A stretch of 64,000 nt of DNA from an uncultured Aequorivita sp. (GTDB lineage Bacteria > Bacteroidota > Bacteroidia > Flavobacteriales > Flavobacteriaceae), in assembly GCA_937125455.1 (NCBI GenBank), contig CAKZLK010000038.1, forward strand, positions 1 through 64,000, given 5' to 3'. The translations under genes were made by a program, and so were the position numbers. Shown here piece after piece: positions 24,636 through 32,620 of this stretch. How positions within the stretch are numbered: the stretch's first letter is position 1; every line of letters begins with the position of its first letter. The notes below the pieces were generated by a model that was not told the origin of the DNA, made no database searches, and worked only from the letters and a program-made list of their open reading frames with translations.

Positions 24636-24709
24636 TCGGGATGACAAGATTTGAACTTGCGACCCCACGCCCCCCAGACGTGTACGCTACCAGGCTGCGC
24701 TACATCCCG
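24636..24709 (-). tRNA. tRNA-Pro (anticodon GGG)
   Basis: A 74-nt cloverleaf on the minus strand. Acceptor stem CGGGATG pairs with CATCCCG, discriminator A. D-arm GCGCAGCCTGGTAGCGTA. Anticodon stem CACGT/GCGTG with loop CTGGGGG, anticodon GGG. T-arm with GTTCAAATC. The 3' CCA is not encoded. It separates the accessory plus-strand region from the core-like genes downstream and could be an integration target. Confidence 0.92.
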
Positions 24710-24869
24710 AGATTTTAAGATGCAAAAATAATCAAAATATAAAGCTTGACAAGTTCCTTTTTTGATAAATACTCAAATATTTAAATAGGCGTCCAATTCA
24801 AAAAAGTATTAATACTTTTTTAAGTAAGCATCATTATCCGATTGTTTAATTTTGAGTAAAATTCAAAAA

Positions 24870-26393
24870 ATGACAACTAGTGAACCCCTCGAAAAAGAAT
24901 ATGACTTAATCTGTGTTGGTGGTGGAATTATGAGCGCTACACTTGCATTGATGCTGAAACTGATAGACAAAAATCAAAAAATCCTTATTCTTGAAAGGTT
25001 AGATCGAGTGGCTTTAGAAAGCTCAGCAGCTTGGAACAATGCGGGTACGGGACATTCTGCTTTTTGTGAATTGAATTATACTCCTAAAAGAGCGGATGGT
25101 TCTATAGACGTTTCCAAAGCTATAAAAGTCTGCTCACAGTTCGAAAAATCGAAGCAGTTTTGGTCTTTTTTAATAAGGAATAGTTTCATTAACAATCCGA
25201 AGGATTTTATACACGCTGTTCCTCATCACAGTTGGGTGGAGGGTGAAAACCATGTAGCTTTTTTGAAAAAACGTGTAAATGAAATGACCAAACACCCTAT
25301 GTTCGAAGGAATGAAGTTTTCGGAGGATTTTAGGGAACTGGAGAAGTGGTTTCCATTAATTATGAAAGACAGAGAGGCTTCTGAAAAAATTGCAGGCTCA
25401 CGAATGGAGTTGGGTACAGAGGTGAATTATGGCGTTCTTACCCGAACTTTTTTTAAAATTTTGGAAGAAAAGTTTGATACTCCAGTTTTCACAATGCACG
25501 AAGTTGAGGATGTGGACCCCACAAGCGCCGAAGATTGGATGGTGAAAATAAAAAACCTTGACACAAAAAAAAGAATACATTGTGACGCAGCGCACGTCTT
25601 TATTGGTGCTGGCGGTGGCGCACTACCTTTGCTGCAAAAAATAGAAATTGATGAAAAGGAAGGTTATGGAGGCTTTCCTGTGAGTGGAGAATGGCTGATC
25701 TGTAAAAACCAAGAAATAATAAAAAAGCACCATGCAAAAGTGTATGGTAAAGCTGAAGTGGGCTCACCACCAATGTCTATGCCTCATTTGGATACACGCT
25801 ATATCGATGGCAAACAAGAGCTTTTATTTGGTCCTTTTGCAGGTTTCAGTACTAAATTTTTAAAGGAAGGATCGTTTTTTGATCTTTTCAAAAGCATTAA
25901 ATGGGATAATATTCCTTCTATGTGGGGTGTTTTTTGGCATAACATTCCGCTTACAAAATATCTTATAGAGCAAGTACGAATGGGCCACGAAGATAGAGTA
26001 GATGAGCTTCGGAAATTTGTGAAAAATGCTAATAGCGAGGATTGGGAGCTTAAGGTTGCAGGACAACGTGTTCAAATTATTAAGCGAGATGAAGAGGAGG
26101 GAGGTACACTAGAATTTGGAACCGAAGTTGTACATAGTAAAGACGGAAGGATTACAGCGCTTTTAGGCGCTTCCCCAGGTGCTTCGGTGGCAGTGGATAT
26201 AATGATTGACTTATTGCACTTTGCTTATCCTGAAAAAGCAAAATCAGAATTATGGCAACAAAAACTTACAGAAATGATACCTTTTTGGAACAAAGAGATT
26301 GAGAAAAATATTGAAGACTTCAAAAATATCAGATTGAATTGTTCAGAAATACTTCAAATAAATTTTCTACAGGAAACAGATAAGATTGCTTAA
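24870..26393 (+). CDS. mqo: malate:quinone oxidoreductase
   Basis: A 507-residue FAD-dependent membrane-peripheral enzyme that oxidises malate to oxaloacetate and passes electrons to quinone, serving the citric acid cycle and respiration. The N-terminal dinucleotide-binding loop is CVGGGIMSATLALML; SSAAWNNAGTGHSAFCELNY is a family signature; GAGGGALPLLQ and FPVSGEWL follow; the C-terminal region has ALLGASPGASVAVDIM. Length fits the family (about 490-510). The ATG at 24870 is chosen; a TTG six codons upstream (24852) would only add SKIQK. The gene is monocistronic, with gaps on both sides. Confidence 0.95.
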   Translation: MTTSEPLEKEYDLICVGGGIMSATLALMLKLIDKNQKILILERLDRVALESSAAWNNAGTGHSAFCELNYTPKRADGSIDVSKAIKVCSQFEKSKQFWSFLIRNSFINNPKDFIHAVPHHSWVEGENHVAFLKKRVNEMTKHPMFEGMKFSEDFRELEKWFPLIMKDREASEKIAGSRMELGTEVNYGVLTRTFFKILEEKFDTPVFTMHEVEDVDPTSAEDWMVKIKNLDTKKRIHCDAAHVFIGAGGGALPLLQKIEIDEKEGYGGFPVSGEWLICKNQEIIKKHHAKVYGKAEVGSPPMSMPHLDTRYIDGKQELLFGPFAGFSTKFLKEGSFFDLFKSIKWDNIPSMWGVFWHNIPLTKYLIEQVRMGHEDRVDELRKFVKNANSEDWELKVAGQRVQIIKRDEEEGGTLEFGTEVVHSKDGRITALLGASPGASVAVDIMIDLLHFAYPEKAKSELWQQKLTEMIPFWNKEIEKNIEDFKNIRLNCSEILQINFLQETDKIA

Positions 26394-26485
26394 TGGAGAT
26401 ATAGCAATTCTTCATAACTTTTGTGGGCACATTCCTTTGAAAGTTGTTATTTTTACCTTTCGAAAAAATATTGAAATAATATATC

Positions 26486-27448
26486 ATGAGTGAAACAATT
26501 GAAAGAATAAAATGCCTTATTATTGGCTCTGGTCCAGCAGGATATACTGCAGCTATATATGCTGCACGCGCAGATTTGAAACCTGTTATGTACACAGGAA
26601 TGGAACCTGGAGGACAGCTTACAACTACAACTGAAGTGGATAATTTTCCGGGCTATCCCGAAGGAATTGATGGTCCGACCATGATGGTACAACTGCAACA
26701 ACAAGCCGAACGTTTTGGAACGCAAGTAAGAATCGGCATGGTTACAAACGTCGAGTTCAGCGATGAGGTGGGAGGAATTCACAAGGTAACTGTTGACAAC
26801 TCAACAAAAATTGAAGCCGAAACTGTTATTATTTCAACAGGAGCAACTGCAAAATATTTAGGATTGCCAAGCGAGCAAAAATTACGCGGAGGTGGTGTTT
26901 CTGCCTGTGCAGTTTGTGATGGATTTTTCTATAAAAATCAAGACGTAGCAATTGTTGGAGCAGGAGATACTGCTGCTGAAGAAGCTACCTATTTGGCAAA
27001 TATTTGCAATAAAGTTACAATGCTTGTTCGCAAAGACTTTATGAAAGCTTCAAAAGCGATGCAACACCGTGTGAACAATACAAAAAACTTAGAAGTTCGC
27101 TATAATACTGAAGTTGACGAAGTTTTGGGCGAGCAAGTGGTTGAAGGTTTACGAATGGTTAACAATATAACTGGTGAAAAAGAAGAGATAAAAATAACAG
27201 GTCTTTTCATAGCAATCGGCCATAAACCCAATACTGATATCTTTAAAGGTCAGTTAGATATGGATGAAACAGGTTATTTAATAACTAAAGGAAAATCTAC
27301 TAAAACTAATAAACCAGGTGTGTTTGCTAGTGGTGATGTTCAGGATAAAGAATATCGTCAAGCCGTTACTGCCGCAGGAACTGGTTGTATGGCAGCTTTA
27401 GATGCAGAACGTTATCTCGCAACAATTGAAACAGAGATAACAGCTTAA
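26486..27448 (+). CDS. trxB: thioredoxin-disulfide reductase
   Basis: A 320-residue flavoenzyme that reduces thioredoxin with NADPH. The FAD loop is IIGSGPAGYTAAIYAARA. The redox pair is C141-A-V-C144 in SACAVCDGFFY. The NADPH loop is VGAGDTAAEEA. The C-terminal FAD signature is ASGDVQDKEYRQAVTAAGTG. Length and motif order are standard. A strong terminator follows 20 bp after the stop, so it is transcribed alone. Confidence 0.96.
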   Translation: MSETIERIKCLIIGSGPAGYTAAIYAARADLKPVMYTGMEPGGQLTTTTEVDNFPGYPEGIDGPTMMVQLQQQAERFGTQVRIGMVTNVEFSDEVGGIHKVTVDNSTKIEAETVIISTGATAKYLGLPSEQKLRGGGVSACAVCDGFFYKNQDVAIVGAGDTAAEEATYLANICNKVTMLVRKDFMKASKAMQHRVNNTKNLEVRYNTEVDEVLGEQVVEGLRMVNNITGEKEEIKITGLFIAIGHKPNTDIFKGQLDMDETGYLITKGKSTKTNKPGVFASGDVQDKEYRQAVTAAGTGCMAALDAERYLATIETEITA

Positions 27449-27468
27449 TCATATTTTCATTATAAATT

Positions 27469-27498
27469 AAAAGCACCTGAAATTTTCAGGTGCTTTTT
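27469..27498. terminator. terminator between trxB and the lipoprotein gene
   Basis: AAAGCACCTGAAA and TTTCAGGTGCTTT form a 13-bp stem around AT, flanked by T residues at 27493-27498 on the plus strand and A residues on the other side. It serves trxB and, being symmetric, probably also the convergent lipoprotein gene. Confidence 0.85.
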
Positions 27499-27524
27499 AA
27501 TTTTCAATAAATTTTTCTCAGTTA

Positions 27525-27956
27525 TTAAAGCTTAGAAAAAGTAAGCATTTCTGATTCTCCACTACTTTCGTTTGTGAATTCCAAACTTACTTCTGTATTG
27601 TTGGTGGAAACAATTGTCCAATTTTTAGAAATTAAATCAAACGGTGTGGTTTGGTTGAATTGTAAATTAAATTTCTCTTCCACACTTGTAATATTGTCAT
27701 ACCCCCAAGTGCCACTTTCTGAAAAAAGATTATTTTCGGCACTAACGCTGCCATCTTCATTGAACGTAAAAACAAAACTTTCAAAGTTTATTGTTTGATC
27801 TGTACCTCCTTTAGTGTATGAACTTATACTCCAAGTTCCCTGTGGCAATATGGTTTGGATATCTTGAAATTGAGTATTTTGAATATCTCCAGGATCATCT
27901 TTAGAGCTGCAGGAAGCGAGAACAATTATCGATAAAATTAAAATGATTTTTTTCAT
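27525..27956 (-). CDS. lipocalin-like lipoprotein, unknown function
   Basis: A 143-residue predicted lipoprotein: signal peptide about 1-15 with lipobox LASC (Cys16), followed by SSKDDPGD. The mature part has a GTWSISSYTKGG strand, FVFTFNEDGSV, SGTWGYD and WTIVSTNNTEVSLEF, the pattern of lipocalin-like domains common in Bacteroidetes. No enzyme motif. It stands alone, converging on trxB and separated from the head-GIN gene by about 150 bp. Confidence 0.7.
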   Translation of the reverse strand: MKKIILILSIIVLASCSSKDDPGDIQNTQFQDIQTILPQGTWSISSYTKGGTDQTINFESFVFTFNEDGSVSAENNLFSESGTWGYDNITSVEEKFNLQFNQTTPFDLISKNWTIVSTNNTEVSLEFTNESSGESEMLTFSKL

Positions 27957-28104
27957 AATTAACGTTTTTTCAAATATGAGGTATTAACATTGAAATCTTC
28001 TTAAAATTAATATAAATGACAAAAAGCCTAATAGTGCTTTAAGAAACTATTAGACTTTTGCGGCAATTCAGGAGCTTTTCTAAAATAAAGAATTGTCGAT
28101 AGCT

Positions 28105-28824
28105 TTACATTTTGTGTACACTGCCCGAATGACTTTCGTTACTGTTCACCGAAACCGGATTTCCATAGTAATTTATATCGCCACCACTGCTAACGTGGGT
28201 TTCAAGTTGTTCTTTTACGTTTACAGTGACTTCAGCACCGCTGGAAGCTTCGGCATTACAGCTAATTACTAATAGATCTTTTGCATTAATTTCACTTCCA
28301 CTGGAGGCATCAGCTATTAATGACGAAGCTTTGCCTTTAACCCGTAAGTCTGCACCACTACTGGTTTTGGCGGTAAGATCTTTTGCAAAAACCTCTACGT
28401 TTAAATCAGCACCACTGCTACTTTTTAATGAAAGAAATTCACTTTTTATAACAGTGTTTCCTGTTACATCTGCTCCGCTACTTGCTTCAATATTCGATAA
28501 TTGTTTATAGGTTACATACACCTTTTTCGATTTAGATCGTCCAATATTTTCAGAAGTGGTAACGTGTAACTTCCCATTTTCTATGTCTGTTTCAATATAT
28601 TGTAGTAAATTTTCGTCAGCTTCTACAACTATTTTGTTTTCATCACCTTGTGTAAGGTAAACATCCAATCCAGCGCTGCCTTTAACCTCAGTGAATTCGT
28701 CGGAAACATTACGTTCTTGTGTTACTACTTTTCCATTGCCTTTTTCACCGGTATTGATGTTGAAATGGCAGGCGCTTAAAAGGAATGCCAGGCCGAATGT
28801 TATAATAATATTTTGTGTTTTCAT
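28105..28824 (-). CDS. head GIN domain lipoprotein (DUF2807)
   Basis: A 239-residue lipoprotein from the start at 28824 (MKTQNIIITFGLAFLLSAC, lipobox Cys19); a longer start at 28851 would put a polar stretch ahead of the signal peptide. Residues 50-230 match the head GIN/DUF2807 beta-helix: VKGSAGLDVYLTQGDENKIV, then a ladder of SSGAD, SSGSE, SSGAE and SSGGD turns about every 20 residues. These proteins are cell-surface and uncharacterised. It is the last gene of a five-gene minus-strand operon with PspC, PadR, a small ORF and DUF4870. Confidence 0.85.
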   Translation of the reverse strand: MKTQNIIITFGLAFLLSACHFNINTGEKGNGKVVTQERNVSDEFTEVKGSAGLDVYLTQGDENKIVVEADENLLQYIETDIENGKLHVTTSENIGRSKSKKVYVTYKQLSNIEASSGADVTGNTVIKSEFLSLKSSSGADLNVEVFAKDLTAKTSSGADLRVKGKASSLIADASSGSEINAKDLLVISCNAEASSGAEVTVNVKEQLETHVSSGGDINYYGNPVSVNSNESHSGSVHKM

Positions 28825-28854
28825 ACTATGTGGTTTTTGGTTGTTAGTCAACGT

Positions 28855-30606
28855 TTACTGATGTAGTTTATGAGAAGTTTCAGTTGCGGTATTATTATTT
28901 TTAAATTCATCTTTCACTTCTTCTTCCCAGTTTTTATTTTCAATTGTATTTAGTGTGTCCAAAACTTTTTTCGAATTCATCACTTCCAAGGAGTCTGTTT
29001 CCTCAGTGTTTTCTTCGATTTCCTTACAGTCGAGACACTCAGGGGTATTTTTTAAGATTCTGAAGTAATGCGCATCGTTGTCCCAATTGGTTAACTCTGA
29101 AAAATCTGAATTGAAACCATAATAGGAAGTTGTATTTTCCTCCGAATAAATTATAGTTCCTTCTGGCACATAAACCGTTATATCAATTTGTTGGTCGCGA
29201 TACTTATTTGAAGTATCTGTGATGAAGAACCCATCCAGTTGCAAACTATTATTTTCAAATGAATAATTATATTCAATAGCTTCTGCACGTTTTTTAGCAT
29301 CTAAGTGATTGTTGCCTTCAGCAGATTTTTCGATGACTATTTTTCCGATGGAATCCTTAGTGGATTTTATTTTTAGCGCGATGTCATTTGAATATATTAC
29401 TCTTTTGTCATTCGCAGTATATTTTAAAACCAAACCATTATCTCTTCCCACTTCATAACTAAATTGCTTGTCAGCTCTCATCGAAATGTGCAACGTATCT
29501 CCAGTTTGAACGGATAACATTTGTTCTTCAATATAATTTCCGTCGTAAGCTTGTTCCGTAGCCTGTTTTATTCCCAAAATAGCCAAACCTATAACTGAAA
29601 GTGCCCAAACCACAATCAATAGTATTTTTACGGTAGAACTCATCGATTTTAGATTGTTTATTAAAAGCTTTAACCCTAAAACAAATAATACAAAAAATGG
29701 GATTCCAATAGCGAATAGAGCCAACAAAGCTAAAAGCCACATAGGTACATTGGTTGTATCTACTAAGGCAATATATTCTGTTAATTCATTATTGCCCCAA
29801 AAATCGATGGAACCAAAGGTGAAAAATGCTATTACCAGACCAATAATGGTTGATAATGAAACAATAATTATAAATACACCTATAAATTTAGCGAACACTT
29901 TAAAAAGCGTTGCGATTAAGTTTCCCAAGGTGTCAAAAAATCCTGAAGCACCAGTCTTTATTTTGTTGCCATACTTATCGTAATCTACGTTTTTTACACG
30001 ATCGGTAACATTGTCAAAACCCTCTTTGAATTTTCGCTCTATGTTTGAAATATTTACGGGCTCTCCCGTCATTTTCAATTTATCTGAAGTAGTCAAAGCA
30101 GGTGGAACCAAAATCCACAGTAGGATGTAAACTACTATAGGTGAGCCCATTCCGGCTACAACCAAAAGCACCCACAAAAGACGGATCCAAATGGCATCAA
30201 TACCAATATAGTGACCAATCCCAGAAGAAACTCCAGAGATGTATTTGTTATCAACATCACGGAAAAGTTGCTTGTGCGAAGCATTTCCACTTGATTTTGC
30301 ATATGTTTTTGAAGAAGGTGGAACGTCTTCAAAAATCTCGTCGTCCACTTCATAATCTTCAGGTTGGCCCATAACAGCAATTACCTCATCTAGATTTTTT
30401 AAAGTTATTACCTGGGAAGAATTTTCAATTTTTTCAGAAAAAAGCTCGCCAATACGTGCTTCTATATCCTGCATTATCTCTTCACTTCCGTCAGCACCTT
30501 TTAGCGATTTTTTAATGGCATCAAGGTAGCGTGAAAGTTTCCCAAAGGCATCTTCGTCTATATGAAAAGAAGTGCCTGCCAAATTTATGTTTACTGTCTT
30601 GTTCAT
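28855..30606 (-). CDS. PspC domain-containing membrane protein
   Basis: A 583-residue protein. Residues 1-90 are a conserved cytoplasmic region (VNINLAGTSFHIDEDAFGKL, EEIMQDIEARIGELF). Residues 110-170 form the PspC domain (LFRDVDNKYISGVSSGIGHY, then two hydrophobic helices). Three further predicted membrane segments lie at about 235-350. The C-terminal 200 residues (IEKSAEGNNHLDAKKRAEAIEYN and on) look periplasmic and related to DUF2807-like domains. It ends with an acidic tail. PspC proteins sense envelope stress. Its start overlaps the end of the PadR gene by 4 bp, so they are translationally coupled. Confidence 0.88.
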   Translation of the reverse strand: MNKTVNINLAGTSFHIDEDAFGKLSRYLDAIKKSLKGADGSEEIMQDIEARIGELFSEKIENSSQVITLKNLDEVIAVMGQPEDYEVDDEIFEDVPPSSKTYAKSSGNASHKQLFRDVDNKYISGVSSGIGHYIGIDAIWIRLLWVLLVVAGMGSPIVVYILLWILVPPALTTSDKLKMTGEPVNISNIERKFKEGFDNVTDRVKNVDYDKYGNKIKTGASGFFDTLGNLIATLFKVFAKFIGVFIIIVSLSTIIGLVIAFFTFGSIDFWGNNELTEYIALVDTTNVPMWLLALLALFAIGIPFFVLFVLGLKLLINNLKSMSSTVKILLIVVWALSVIGLAILGIKQATEQAYDGNYIEEQMLSVQTGDTLHISMRADKQFSYEVGRDNGLVLKYTANDKRVIYSNDIALKIKSTKDSIGKIVIEKSAEGNNHLDAKKRAEAIEYNYSFENNSLQLDGFFITDTSNKYRDQQIDITVYVPEGTIIYSEENTTSYYGFNSDFSELTNWDNDAHYFRILKNTPECLDCKEIEENTEETDSLEVMNSKKVLDTLNTIENKNWEEEVKDEFKNNNTATETSHKLHQ

Positions 30607-30941
30607 TGTGTGTTTTTTTCGCTGGTTACTTTGGTCACGGCCTGTTGCAGTTCTGCCCAGGTATCGTTCAATTCTGTTAAAAATAATTTACCGGTTTCGG
30701 TAAGTTCATAGTACTTGCGTGGTGGTCCGCTGGTAGATTCTTCCCAACGGTAGGAAAGCAATCCCGCATTTTTAAGCCTTGTGAGTAGCGGATAGATTGT
30801 GCCTTCCACGACAAGCATTTTTGCGTCCTTTAGGGTTTCAAGAATATCTGAAGTATACGCCTCACCGTCTTTGAGGACGGAAAGAATGCAGAACTCCAAA
30901 ACCCCTTTTCGCATTTGCGCTTTTGTGTTTTCGATTTTCAT
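30603..30941 (-). CDS. PadR family transcription regulator
   Basis: A 112-residue winged-helix repressor. The family signature is visible as MRKGVLEFCILSVLKDGEAY, TSDILETL, EGTIYPLLTRLKNAGLL and GPPRKYYELTETGK. PadR proteins often repress their own operon. This gene overlaps the upstream small ORF by 4 bp and the downstream PspC gene by 4 bp, so the protein is made together with PspC and probably controls the operon. The dimerisation helix at the C-terminus is present, so the protein is complete. Confidence 0.92.
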   Translation of the reverse strand: MKIENTKAQMRKGVLEFCILSVLKDGEAYTSDILETLKDAKMLVVEGTIYPLLTRLKNAGLLSYRWEESTSGPPRKYYELTETGKLFLTELNDTWAELQQAVTKVTSEKNTQ

Positions 30942-31123
30942 AATTCCTTTTTACTTGTTTTTAATTCCTGTTCGTTGTTGATGATGAATAAATAAGGAAG
31001 CGTGCTTGCAGTTTCTTCGCATTGTTGATGAGTCAATACGCTAACAGTATTCTGTTCCTGGGGCATGCTTACACCTATAAACTGTAAAATGGCAGCTAAT
31101 AGGTAACTAACTAATGTGCTCAT
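30938..31123 (-). CDS. small hydrophobic protein within the PadR/PspC operon
   Basis: A 61-residue protein with one hydrophobic segment (about residues 3-20) and a polar tail containing a single Cys. I do not recognise it. It overlaps the DUF4870 gene upstream by 17 bp and the PadR gene downstream by 4 bp, so its reading frame is embedded in the translational coupling chain. That argues it is translated, although overlap alone does not prove a function. Confidence 0.5.
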   Translation of the reverse strand: MSTLVSYLLAAILQFIGVSMPQEQNTVSVLTHQQCEETASTLPYLFIINNEQELKTSKKEL

Positions 31124-31607
31124 TTTGAATGGTGTTTTTAAGATTGGTTTTTATAAATGGTATTGAAAGTGGATAATGATATAGTTGTCCTCTTGATGCA
31201 TGGATGGATGCATTAATTACTGCGTAAAGTTCAAAAATGAATAGTCCAAATAATAATAGTATTGCTAGACCAAACAACAAAATGTATCCTGAAAGATTTT
31301 GAATGTTGTTTATTGAAAATTCTCCAGCGCTGTTATCAATCGTTTCAATTAATGAAACAAAATCTGTGGCAAAAATGATAAAGAACGGAAGACAGATTAG
31401 TCCTATCAAAATAATATATACCAAAACACTCAACTGAAAATTGATTGCTTGCTTTCCGTGTTCGTCCACAAATGCTTTATCTTTATTAAAAGTCCATATC
31501 AAAAGTGGCGCAATAAAATTTGCGAACGGAAAAAAATATTTTAAAAATGTAGACAAGTGGATTAAAGCACTTGTGTTTTTTTGGTTTTCTGACATTGTAG
31601 TTTCCAT
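31107..31607 (-). CDS. DUF4870 domain-containing membrane protein
   Basis: A 166-residue protein matching the DUF4870 family: ALIHLSTFLKYFFPFANFIAP, then DEHGKQAINFQLSVLVYIIL with the characteristic HGKQAINFQ motif, and two further hydrophobic helices. It is the first gene of the operon with the small ORF, PadR, PspC and head GIN. A second ATG four codons in (31595) is an alternative start. A perfect -7 box lies upstream on the minus strand at 31627-31634. Confidence 0.88.
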   Translation of the reverse strand: METTMSENQKNTSALIHLSTFLKYFFPFANFIAPLLIWTFNKDKAFVDEHGKQAINFQLSVLVYIILIGLICLPFFIIFATDFVSLIETIDNSAGEFSINNIQNLSGYILLFGLAILLLFGLFIFELYAVINASIHASRGQLYHYPLSIPFIKTNLKNTIQNEHIS

Positions 31608-31626
31608 AACTTATTATATTCTTATG

Positions 31627-31634
31627 CAAATATA
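31627..31634 (-). promoter_or_regulatory. candidate -7 box (TATATTTG) for the DUF4870-PadR-PspC operon
   Basis: A perfect TAnnTTTG on the minus strand 20 bp upstream of the DUF4870 ATG, in the divergent gap with the DUF4442 gene. No TTTG at the usual -33 spacing. Confidence 0.4.
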
Positions 31635-31741
31635 TGTCTAAAAGATAGTAGTGTGTTACGCATAGTACTAAAATTAACATATATTTAACAAATAGGAAGT
31701 CATTGAATTATTGAATATCTTCGTGAAATATTCTTTAGAAA

Positions 31742-32194
31742 ATGAAACTTAGCCCAAGTAAAATCAATACTTTCTTATTGTTTAAATTGCCTTCTGCATA
31801 CTTCACCGGCGTGCGTGTAAAAACTATTTCTGATAATGCATGTGAAACCACTGTAAAGCATAAGTGGATTAATCAAAACCCATTTAAGTCCATGTTTTGG
31901 GCCGTACAGGGTATGGCAGCTGAACTTAGTACTGGAGCATTGGTAATGAAGGCAATTAAAGAAAGCAATAAAAATATATCGATGCTGGTAGCAAACAATA
32001 AAGCTAGCTTCTGCAAAAAGGCAAGAGGAAGAATAACCTTTAACTGTAATGACGGTCAATTTATAAAAAATGCAATCGAAACAGCCATTAGCTCTGGAGA
32101 AGGACAAACCTGTTGGATGAAAGCTGAAGGAAGAGATTCTGCCGGAGACTTAGTTTCTACTTTTGAATTTGAATGGACAATAAAGGTCAAATAA
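31742..32194 (+). CDS. DUF4442 domain-containing hotdog-fold protein
   Basis: A 150-residue protein resembling the DUF4442 thioesterase-like family (LFKLPSAYFTGVRV, KHKWINQNPFKSMFWAVQGM, AAELSTGALVM). The hotdog helix and surrounding strands are visible, but catalytic residues of characterised thioesterases cannot be assigned by eye. Probable role is handling an acyl-CoA or similar thioester in the cytoplasm. It is divergent from the DUF4870 operon and is the only gene before a small conserved ORF. Confidence 0.8.
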   Translation: MKLSPSKINTFLLFKLPSAYFTGVRVKTISDNACETTVKHKWINQNPFKSMFWAVQGMAAELSTGALVMKAIKESNKNISMLVANNKASFCKKARGRITFNCNDGQFIKNAIETAISSGEGQTCWMKAEGRDSAGDLVSTFEFEWTIKVK

Positions 32195-32379
32195 TTTAAG
32201 CGCTATTGTTTCAATAGTTTAGAGGGTTTCTACGTCTGTTAACAAATCTTTAACAGGGTTAAATAAAGATGCAAGAGAATTTAATTCGCAAATAATTGTT
32301 ATATTTAAATCAGATTAATTGAAAAAATATCATTGCCTATAGAATAAAGCTACTTAATTTTATTAAAAATCAATTAACT

Positions 32380-32577
32380 ATGGCAAGAGCAATGTTTGAT
32401 TACACCAAGGCTGTGCTTTCAAAAGTAAGTTTTGACGTCAATTTGTTTTGCAAGGAATTGAAAAAAGCATTAACCCGATTACTTCCTTACGAAATTGAGG
32501 AACTTAAGCTCTGGGTTGATTCGCTTATCAAGCAGAACCCCCAATTAAATCAATGTTTAATTTATTTAAATCCATAA
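32380..32577 (+). CDS. small conserved-looking protein of unknown function
   Basis: A 65-residue protein with no signal peptide or membrane helix. The composition is mixed, with a helical pattern (FCKELKKALTRLLPYEIEEL, then WVDSLIKQNPQLNQ). It has a long 5' gap (185 bp) and its own terminator 4 bp after the stop, so it is an independent transcription unit, which supports it being a real gene. I do not recognise a domain. Confidence 0.55.
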   Translation: MARAMFDYTKAVLSKVSFDVNLFCKELKKALTRLLPYEIEELKLWVDSLIKQNPQLNQCLIYLNP

Positions 32578-32580
32578 AAA

Positions 32581-32612
32581 AATCCCCCTGATAATTCAGG
32601 GGGATTTTTTTT
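32581..32612. terminator. bidirectional terminator between the small ORF and oxyR
   Basis: AATCCCCCTGA and TCAGGGGGATT form an 11-bp stem around TAAT, with a T run (32605-32612) on the plus strand and A residues before it. It lies between convergent genes and can serve both. Confidence 0.85.
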
Positions 32613-32620
32613 AAAATTGA

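Noticed and set aside
24710-24869. A regulatory RNA before mqo
   Set aside because: The gap shows no conserved stem or known riboswitch pattern; only AT-rich sequence.
31742-32194. Annotation of DUF4442 as a confirmed acyl-CoA thioesterase
   Set aside because: The fold fits, but no catalytic residues can be assigned by eye.
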